From Antedon bifida (lineage: Eukaryota; Echinodermata; Crinoidea; Comatulida; Antedonidae), in assembly GCA_963402885.1 (NCBI GenBank), contig OY727094.1:16742501-16806500 (forward strand): DNA of 64,000 nt, written 5' to 3'. The position numbers and the translations under genes are program-made. This document shows, piece by piece, positions 61,101 to 64,000 of the stretch. The first letter of the stretch is position 1. Every line of letters starts with the position of its first letter. Below the pieces are notes generated by a model. It was not told the origin of the DNA and ran no database searches. It saw only the letters and a program-made list of their open reading frames with translations.

Positions 61101-62659
61101 GATCGAGCCTCACCTTGGGTAACGAAACGAAATAAGATTTTTTTTTATTATTTGTATTGTTTGTTCAATTTTATTTCTTAGTGTATAGATTATACACATG
61201 ATTTATAATGAAATCTAGATAAAAAGAAACTTATGTCTTTATTATTATGTAACAAATGTGGTTTATGACATTATACGCAGAGGGATCTTTGATCGGATTG
61301 CGATACCGGCTATTGTATTTGCGTTAGCAAGATCCTAGCATATATTATAAATAATTAAAGATTCTGAGAAAATCAATCAATCAATATATCTTTTACAAAT
61401 CAATTATCTTTATTTTAATCAAAGCATAGAACCTATAATTCGTCATAGTGACGAATTAAATCTAGTTAGAATTGATATGTTGTAGGTTTTAGAGGCTGGA
61501 AGGTGAGAGAAGATGTAAAGAGACGACATGAGGCAGCACGTGTCATACAGTATGCTATGATTGGATATTCAATTCATTTACATCAATGCAAGTTAGAGGA
61601 ACAATTAAATGAAGTAGATTCAGACGAGGTAGGCCTTTACTTAAAACCCCAATTTTCAATCTTCGCTGCACCAACATACTTTACCATGTGAAGTATGTTC
61701 ATTTATCACTAACACATCGCATTTACATGTACTTAATTCAATGATGTTAAATTAACACATCATCATCATCATGTACTACGTTATAAAACTAATAATGTTG
61801 AATAGGGTATATTTTATTTACTGAGAGATTACCTGTTCTCGGTTCCACCTTATTAAATAGGCAATCAGTTAATTTTTAACTTATAAAATATTTTCAACTC
61901 ATTATTTTTATACCAATCTAATACTTTCTTTACTTGATACAATTTATTATGAATTTATTTTACCAGTTTGCTGATTCTGATGTGCAAGAATGCAATGATG
62001 AACAATCACAACAAAACAATAGCATATTAACAGAAGGTATACTGTCAGCAGTATCATTGGATAATGAACCTCATGACAGTAACCTGTCAGTGATTAGTTC
62101 AAGCAATGGTACCAAAAAGGTTGAAGACAAGAGAGATAAGTTTACCAGTAAAGGCACCAAAGAAGTTGAAGACAAGAGAGATAAGTTTACCAGTAAAGAT
62201 AGCAAAGAAGTTGAAGACAAGAGAGATAAGTTTACCAGTAAAGATAGCAAAGAATTTGATGATCAAAACAAGAGAGATGTGTATGATACTGATAAAAAGA
62301 TCAATAAAATTGAAGAACGAGAAAATCTAAATAACAATTCTAGAACACAAGTTCATGAAAATGGTAACCTGAACTGTAATAGTGGTGGTAGAAGTGAGGG
62401 AAATACAATAGTCAACATTGAACTAAAGAAAGATGGGGATGAAATATCTCAAAAGAAGAGCTCAGATGAACAATGTGGTACACATAAACCAATAGCTAGT
62501 GAGCACCAGAATGGTAGATTTGTTGAAGAGGAGCCTGTAAATCAAGGAACTACTACCATCATTAACAAGTTTGTGCAAGTTGCAACAACTCCTGCAGTTG
62601 ACATAGCTTTTGGTATTGTGTTACTTGGTTTGCTGTATCATGGTCCAGTTAGGCTATAA
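40084..62659 (+). CDS. MYO19: MYO19, unconventional myosin XIX (23 recognised exons)
   Basis: Mitochondrial actin motor. Exons: 40084-40137, 45676-45747, 46500-46604, 46788-46893, 47460-47599, 48107-48220, 48550-48608, 48741-48814, 49624-49677, 49835-49934, 50579-50770, 51169-51259, 52802-52988, 53470-53659, 53978-54088, 54678-54854, 56063-56155, 56411-56467, 57003-57181, 58456-58645, 59339-59465, 61486-61628, 61967-62659; about 1,100 residues. Phases agree at every junction except 49677/49835. Marks: SH3-like N-terminal domain, P-loop GESGSGK, switch II DVYGFE, the class-typical [13 protein letters not shown] and [27 protein letters not shown], three IQ motifs, and an acidic tail ending in a hydrophobic segment. 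Human MYO19 is about 970 residues. Intron tandem repeats multiply several splice sites. Confidence 0.93.
40138..41736. other. MYO19 intron 1, left part
   Basis: 40190-40310 is dense in TAGGCCTA words. 41170-41290 carries a repeat shared with 54460-54520 (CAATTTAAAAACATTCACCC, GGTGGGTGACC). No exon recognised. Confidence 0.5.
42420..43340. repeat. 170-212-bp satellite, 5 diverging copies
   Basis: The word TACGTGTTTTTGCTGACCGG recurs near 42460, 42630, 42842, 43040 and 43233. Similarity drops from left to right. Other shared words: GATCATATCGGGGATCATAA and TATGATCGTTTTCCATATAT. It lies inside the foldback element. Confidence 0.85.
44031..44053. repeat. Hairpin, second copy
   Basis: CAGAGCCATAT-A-TTATGGCTCTG, near-identical to the hairpin at 37601-37624; lies inside the foldback element. 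Confidence 0.8.
44545..44712. repeat. Irregular short repeats of GCCCGATCGTCT
   Basis: GCCCGATCGTCT or a close variant occurs about seven times with uneven spacing of 20-40 bp, linked by GGGCCC words. It looks like a decayed tandem array in MYO19 intron 1. Confidence 0.7.
44713..45675. other. MYO19 intron 1, right part
   Basis: No exon. A LINE-like 3' end (AATAAATTCAAATCAAATCAG) lies near 45465. Confidence 0.45.
45676..45747 (+). CDS. MYO19: MYO19 exon 2
   Basis: Twenty-four codons, phase 0 to 0, pyrimidine-rich acceptor TTTTTTTTCAG, donor GTAAAG. Very basic ([19 protein letters not shown]) and directly precedes the SH3-like exon. Confidence 0.75.
45748..46499. other. MYO19 intron 2
   Basis: Non-coding. 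A LINE-type 3' end (GTTGATTGAATTGAATAATG) lies near 46460. Confidence 0.5.
46500..46604 (+). CDS. MYO19: MYO19 exon 3 (SH3-like domain, first half)
   Basis: Thirty-five codons; [15 protein letters not shown] is the beta-barrel opening seen in conventional myosin N-terminal SH3-like domains. Acceptor TACTTTCAG, donor GTAAGA. Confidence 0.88.
46610..46688 (+). repeat. Tandem copy of MYO19 exon 3 end with its donor
   Basis: A 79-bp copy of the last 75 bases of exon 3, starting right after the true donor, and ending in its own donor (GAG|GTAAGG at 46683). Reading into it meets a stop, so use of this second donor would truncate the protein. Confidence 0.9.
46788..46893 (+). CDS. MYO19: MYO19 exon 4 (SH3-like second half)
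   Basis: 106 nt, phase 0 to 1, ends in [13 protein letters not shown], the start of the motor domain as in human DDLTRVNPVTLE. Confidence 0.9.
46894..47248. other. MYO19 intron 4
   Basis: Contains TTAAAGACC/AATTAGAGA-type short inverted words at 46960-47120, perhaps an old MITE; nothing coding. Confidence 0.4.
47249..47459 (+). repeat. Two extra tandem copies of the intron 4 acceptor plus start of exon 5
   Basis: The block TTTTCTGTTCATAG|TGCTGAACTG and the following about 55 coding bases occur at 47249, 47365 and 47460 (spacing 116 and 95). The first copy has an extra 21 bp. Only the third copy runs on into the complete exon. Confidence 0.92.
47460..47599 (+). CDS. MYO19: MYO19 exon 5
   Basis: 140 nt, phase 1 to 0: [20 protein letters not shown] then LVTLNPFKE, matching human LRCLQARYMADTFYTNAGCT and LVALNPFKP. 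Donor GTAAAC. Confidence 0.95.
48107..48220 (+). CDS. MYO19: MYO19 exon 6 (P-loop)
   Basis: Thirty-eight codons ending in [15 protein letters not shown], the ATP-binding P-loop (human VNQSIVVSGESGAGK). Phase 0 to 0. Confidence 0.97.
48550..48608 (+). CDS. MYO19: MYO19 exon 7
   Basis: 59 nt, phase 0 to 2: [16 protein letters not shown] continues the P-loop helix. Donor GTATGA. Confidence 0.9.
48741..48814 (+). CDS. MYO19: MYO19 exon 8
   Basis: 74 nt, phase 2 to 1: [16 protein letters not shown], equal to human IEQRILNSNPVMEAFG. Donor GTAATT. Confidence 0.95.
48815..49623. other. MYO19 intron 8 with a perfect hairpin
   Basis: 49118-49153 is a 16-bp perfect inverted repeat around TGTA (CAGGGAAGAGTTAAAT). 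No switch I exon could be read in any frame. Confidence 0.5.
49118..49153. repeat. 36-bp perfect hairpin
   Basis: CAGGGAAGAGTTAAAT, loop TGTA, then its exact reverse complement. Confidence 0.9.
49624..49677 (+). CDS. MYO19: MYO19 exon 9 (problem exon before switch I)
   Basis: Starts well (G)NASTS after AFG, as in human GNACTL, with acceptor TTTCTTAG and donor GTAAGT. But the expected NNNSSRFGKF of switch I is absent: it reads [12 protein letters not shown], and its phase (1) does not fit exon 10 (2). Either a small exon of 3n+1 bases is missing from my model or the sequence here is damaged. Confidence 0.5.
49835..49934 (+). CDS. MYO19: MYO19 exon 10
   Basis: 100 nt, needing phase 2 at its start: [20 protein letters not shown] then [12 protein letters not shown], equal to human [12 protein letters not shown] and RNFHIFYQ. 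Donor GTTAGT. Confidence 0.93.
49935..50578 (+). repeat. 63-bp array of acceptor copies, MYO19 intron 10 (about 7 extra copies)
   Basis: From 50115 the unit TTATACCCTTTGGTTGTAAT-CAG|GTTG... recurs every 63 bp up to the true acceptor of exon 11 at 50578. Each copy has the same pyrimidine/AG acceptor core and a second AG (ATTCACAG). A 247-codon frame across it is a by-product of the period. 49935-50114 is ordinary intron. Confidence 0.93.
50579..50770 (+). CDS. MYO19: MYO19 exon 11
   Basis: Sixty-four codons, phase 0 to 0: [11 protein letters not shown] then [24 protein letters not shown], corresponding to human DERLQWHLP and EVTREAMLHLGIDTPTQNNIFK. Confidence 0.92.
51169..51259 (+). CDS. MYO19: MYO19 exon 12
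   Basis: 91 nt, phase 0 to 1: [18 protein letters not shown], equal to human VLAGLLHLGNIQF. Confidence 0.95.
51316..52446. repeat. 49-bp minisatellite, about 23 copies, MYO19 intron 12
   Basis: GATTGCATACAGTATTTATA ... GTAGTTGCGACCTTTAA repeats every 49 bp from 51316 with only single-base variants. It does not include either exon edge. Confidence 0.97.
52802..52988 (+). CDS. MYO19: MYO19 exon 13
   Basis: 187 nt, phase 1 to 2: [16 protein letters not shown] then [20 protein letters not shown], close to human [20 protein letters not shown], a MYO19-specific match. Confidence 0.97.
52989..53469. other. MYO19 intron 13
   Basis: 53120-53250 looks like a minus-strand LINE/SINE 3' end (GGGCTGCACCAAGGTGGATT ... 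AAATAAAATAAAC). Nothing coding. Confidence 0.4.
53470..53659 (+). CDS. MYO19: MYO19 exon 14 (switch II and relay helix)
   Basis: 190 nt, phase 2 to 0: [12 protein letters not shown], switch [12 protein letters not shown], then [19 protein letters not shown]. Nearly identical to human in the last 20 residues. Confidence 0.98.
53978..54088 (+). CDS. MYO19: MYO19 exon 15
   Basis: Thirty-seven codons: [17 protein letters not shown], human FINYQDNQPCLDLIEGS. Phase 0 to 0. Confidence 0.95.
54405..54615. mobile_element. Possible MITE in MYO19 intron 15
   Basis: Imperfect mirrored ends (CCTAGTTTACACTAG left, TTAGTGGAGACTG right) and an inner inverted pair GTACTTTTGCACCT/AGGTGCAAAAGTAC. The middle shares text with 41200-41270. 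Confidence 0.5.
54678..54854 (+). CDS. MYO19: MYO19 exon 16
   Basis: Fifty-nine codons: [11 protein letters not shown], then [20 protein letters not shown], human FIVVHYAGPVRYHTAGLVEK. Phase 0 to 0. Confidence 0.96.
54855..56062. other. MYO19 intron 16
   Basis: 1.2 kb. Two open frames (55205-55510, 55504-55908) have no recognisable similarity or codon quality. A palindromic CTCCATGGAG is at 55352. Nothing else called. Confidence 0.4.
56063..56155 (+). CDS. MYO19: MYO19 exon 17
   Basis: Thirty-one codons: [20 protein letters not shown], human DPIPPELTRLLQQSQDPLL. Phase 0 to 0. Confidence 0.92.
56411..56467 (+). CDS. MYO19: MYO19 exon 18
   Basis: Nineteen codons: [19 protein letters not shown], human VLTVVSKFK. 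Phase 0 to 0. Confidence 0.9.
56468..57002. other. MYO19 intron 18
   Basis: AT-rich, nothing recognised. Confidence 0.45.
57003..57181 (+). CDS. MYO19: MYO19 exon 19 (actin-binding/converter side)
   Basis: 179 nt, phase 0 to 2: [17 protein letters not shown], then [20 protein letters not shown], human [16 protein letters not shown] and LSQLEACGLVETIHISAAGF. Confidence 0.97.
57141..57840 (+). repeat. 128-bp array of exon 19 end plus donor, 5 extra copies
   Basis: CTTGAAACAATTCAGATTAG, then CTTCCCTACCAG|GTCAGCTT, recurs at 57141 (true exon), 57269, 57397, 57525, 57652 and 57780. Each copy keeps about 40 bases of exon end and the donor. No copy has a complete upstream acceptor of its own, though ACAATTCAG could act as one, making a 31-base mini-exon. 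Confidence 0.95.
57841..58166. other. MYO19 intron 19, middle
   Basis: Nothing coding; leads into the SINE. Confidence 0.4.
58167..58365 (+). mobile_element. tRNA-headed SINE in MYO19 intron 19
   Basis: 58167-58238 folds much like a tRNA: a near-complete acceptor stem (GCCCCAG / TGGGGGC), an exact A box TGGTCTATTGG, a perfect 5-bp anticodon stem (TCTGC / GCAGA) with loop ATATCAA, and a B-box region one base short of consensus. The body (TTTCCTCATC ... TATCACCGGGCG) is shared with 6655-6745. RNA polymerase III transcription is inferred. Confidence 0.75.
58456..58645 (+). CDS. MYO19: MYO19 exon 20 (converter)
   Basis: 190 nt, phase 2 to 0: [14 protein letters not shown], then [14 protein letters not shown], human FVERYKLL and CGRTKVFMTD. 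Confidence 0.93.
58646..59338. other. MYO19 intron 20
   Basis: 59100-59175 has AAGTCGCGTGC, GACCGACCGAC and GTCGCGTCCACGCGAC, related to text at 24481-24550; otherwise AT-rich. Confidence 0.4.
59339..59465 (+). CDS. MYO19: MYO19 exon 21 (IQ motif 1, start of IQ 2)
   Basis: 127 nt, phase 0 to 1: [15 protein letters not shown] (IQ 1) and AAVVIIQA (start of IQ 2). Light chains bind these motifs. Confidence 0.92.
59565..59985 (+). repeat. 109-bp array of exon 22 copies (four extra copies)
   Basis: TATGTTGTAG|GTTTTAGAGG and the next about 80 coding bases recur at 59565, 59674, 59783 and 59893, then in the true exon at 61486. Each copy reads [18 protein letters not shown] then [10 protein letters not shown] and a stop, without a donor. 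Used as a terminal exon, any copy would give a motor without tail. Confidence 0.95.
59986..61465. mobile_element. 1.48-kb insertion between exon 22 copies, Helitron-like right end
   Basis: The repeat copies define the empty site exactly: CACTAATTAG|AATTGAT. TTAG stands at both borders (59982-59985, 61466-61469). The left border opens a hairpin (GGTTATATGCAT/ATGCATATAACC). The right border has a hairpin (AATTCGTCA/TGACGAATT) followed by CTAG, as in Helitron 3' ends, but the left end does not start with TC, so the family remains open. No transposase or helicase frame is present. It carries a (TTTA)n run and CpG-rich text at 60170-60360, plus a SINE. Confidence 0.6.
61046..61150 (+). mobile_element. 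tRNA-derived SINE head inside the 1.48-kb insertion
   Basis: A-box-like TGGCTCGATGG and an exact B box (GAGATCGAGCC) at tRNA spacing, followed by a T-run. The stems are imperfect, so it is not called as a tRNA. Confidence 0.55.
61486..61628 (+). CDS. MYO19: MYO19 exon 22 (IQ motifs 2-3)
   Basis: 143 nt, phase 1 to 0: [20 protein letters not shown], then [20 protein letters not shown]. It is the fifth and only complete copy of the 109-bp repeat. Donor GTAGGC. Confidence 0.92.
61967..62659 (+). CDS. MYO19: MYO19 exon 23 (tail and stop)
   Basis: 230 codons plus TAA. The tail is acidic and polar, with a 15-residue repeat ([12 protein letters not shown] plus three residues) in three copies at 62112-62250. 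It ends [21 protein letters not shown], a 17-residue hydrophobic run close to the C-terminus. Human MYO19 binds the mitochondrial outer membrane through its tail; here a tail anchor is a plausible variant (inference). Confidence 0.88.
   Translation, partial: FADSDVQECNDEQSQQNNSILTEGILSAVSLDNEPHDSNLSVISSSNGTKKVEDKRDKFTSKGTKEVEDKRDKFTSKDSKEVEDKRDKFTSKDSKEFDDQNKRDVYDTDKKINKIEERENLNNNSRTQVHENGNLNCNSGGRSEGNTIVNIELKKDGDEISQKKSSDEQCGTHKPIASEHQNGRFVEEEPVNQGTTTIINKFVQVATTPAVDIAFGIVLLGLLYHGPVRL
62112..62250 (+). repeat. 45-bp coding repeat, 3 copies, in the MYO19 tail
   Basis: GTTGAAGACAAGAGAGATAA recurs at 62120, 62165 and 62210, in frame. Confidence 0.95.
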
Positions 62660-63845
62660 CCTTTAGTCCCAAACGCTGCAAAATGGTCTACTGTATGGTT
62701 CAAAGAAAAATGAAGATGGATGACACAGAAAGAAAGATGTTCTCAGTCATGTAATTTTGCTGTTTCAGATTACAGTAATAGAATTTTCAATTGTTTATAT
62801 ATTTGTACCATCGTATACAAACAATAACAATTCAGAGTCTTTATGGAGCACTTTCATCTTTGATTTTGCTTTCATGCATGAGTAAACTTTATGAATATGA
62901 AATTATCCTAATATTCAATTTTATTATAAACAAATCATGTAAAACTAACAATATACTTTTAGTAAATAAAACTAATTCTCAGGAATATGATTTGTGATTT
63001 TTATGTCCCATGCATTTAGGATTTTCAGATTTCAATGTTGTGTTGTTTTTCTATAAAATTGGTCGCGTTCAGATTTAAAATAAAATAAACAAAAATAGAA
63101 TACAAAAAAGTTAATAATATTGTATATCATTTATTAAAATAGAATATGAAATATGTATTTATGAAGCAACTCTACCAATAAATGTAAATTTTTTAAGTTT
63201 CAATCATCAGCAGTGATTAATGCATACACCACAACATTGTACTTTACATTGTACAAGTCTTGTAAAGATAAGTTTACAATAATAAAAAAGATTTAAAAAA
63301 AGCTATACCAATGAAATAATATACAGTGGGTTTACACATATTTCTCATGTGAAATTTTAGGTAAGCCACTAACACTAGCCATAGCCACCTAAGCACAAAA
63401 GACTCATAGACATGGACAATATATATACAAAAGACCCAGTTACAGAAAGTCAACAGTCAATTACTTATTGCACAGTTCATCATAATATAATTTATTTTTC
63501 CTAGAAAACATGAGTCAAGCCATGTCACGCTAATATTGGATGTGACTGACTGATTGGAGGCATCCGTATGGCCAGTAAAAATATATTTCATTTTAGTGAT
63601 AAATGGAGGAAAAGGACAATTCTGTTTAGGTTTTCAGAAGCCTGTTGATCAGTCACACACACACTAGACAGCAGCTGATCATGTTTTTGGTACAGTTGAA
63701 TTATCTTATTTTAAAACATGTGGTTTATAATCCCAATTGTTTATATTATTGAAGCATTATAGTACCAATAATCTTTGTAATTTATCAATTATGAGGAATA
63801 GAAATATGCCTGTAAATTTGTAATTTATATCATGCATTTGTGAAT
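62660..63845. other. 3' UTRs of MYO19 and the converging gene
   Basis: No coding exon. Plus-strand AATAAA lies at 62965 and twice at 63079-63089. TTTATT (minus-strand signal) occurs near 63491. The two transcripts probably end within this 1.2 kb. Confidence 0.5.
63079..63089 (+). terminator. Candidate MYO19 polyadenylation signals
   Basis: Two overlapping AATAAA hexamers (63079, 63084). An earlier one at 62965 is an alternative. Confidence 0.4.
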
Positions 63846-63961
63846 TTAGTCGTGAGGTAATTTCTCCGATTGATCGTAATCAAAACGGTACTGGGTATGG
63901 TCTACTAGTTTTTCTGCTCCCAACCAGTACATCCATTCATAGAACGGTTCCGAGATAACGA
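63846..63961 (-). CDS. Last exon of an unidentified gene converging on MYO19
   Basis: On the minus strand a pyrimidine-rich stretch and TATAG acceptor lead into 38 codons, VVISEPFYEWMYWLGAEKLV followed by DHTQYRFDYDQSEKLPHD and TAA at 63848-63846. The composition (W, Y, H, D, E) is unlike random AT-rich DNA, and an in-frame stop lies just before the acceptor, as expected for a real exon edge. I do not recognise the protein. The rest of the gene lies to the right of the window. Confidence 0.55.
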
Positions 63962-64000
63962 CTATACTTCGGCTTTAGTCGATAGAAGATTGAAAAAATT

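Noticed and set aside
40084-62659. MYO19 as a processed or dead pseudogene
   Set aside because: More than twenty exons with GT-AG sites and agreeing phases, and near-identity to human in key motifs; only one junction is unresolved.
1-64000. Retrovirus-like, LTR or Polinton-type elements
   Set aside because: No paired long terminal repeats, integrase, protease or capsid-like frames were seen; all reverse transcriptases here are of the non-LTR type.

Overview
The window is animal nuclear DNA, AT-rich (about two thirds A+T), with short intron-split exons, frequent TAGGCCTA-type words, LINEs, tRNA-derived SINEs, small inverted-repeat DNA transposons and many minisatellites. The genes (MYO19, OGFOD2, a PHD/FLYWCH protein, an ankyrin protein) and the repeat style suggest a marine invertebrate deuterostome, most likely an echinoderm. 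The species assignment is inference; the animal origin is not in doubt.

Layout, left to right. 1-12 kb: three exons of an ankyrin-repeat gene on the minus strand, running out of the window on the left, with a Harbinger-like element (2004-2854), small MITEs and a possible 81-codon single-exon gene. 12.8-16.3 kb: a near full-length minus-strand LINE (A). 17-28 kb: repeat-rich DNA holding a hAT element, a broken plus-strand LINE (B), SINE pieces, two minisatellites, and a foldback MITE sitting inside a LINE fragment (D). 28.2-33.8 kb: a 92-bp satellite with higher-order structure, split by an almost intact LINE (C) that has a clear target-site duplication. 33.9-37.4 kb: six 5' exons of OGFOD2 on the minus strand, with two introns filled by 84-bp and 21-bp arrays. 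37.8-39.3 kb: a minus-strand PHD + FLYWCH + MULE-N-terminal gene. 39.3-40.1 kb: a CpG-rich divergent promoter. 40.1-62.7 kb: a nearly complete class XIX myosin (MYO19) on the plus strand, 23 exons, with a foldback element in intron 1. 63.8-64 kb: the last exon of an unidentified gene converging on MYO19.

The most striking signal is in MYO19. At least five exon-intron junctions have been tandemly duplicated, some many times, so that extra 3' or 5' splice sites lie beside the true ones (46.6, 47.2-47.5, 50.1-50.6, 57.1-57.8 and 59.6-61.6 kb). A 23-copy 49-bp array fills another intron, and a 15-residue repeat is expanded in the coding tail. The predicted protein also differs from the human one: it keeps an N-terminal SH3-like domain, has a candidate hydrophobic C-terminal anchor, and its switch I segment cannot be read from the visible exons.

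Exon structures were built by eye from reading frame, GT-AG sites, phase agreement and remembered human protein sequences. No alignment or database search was run.
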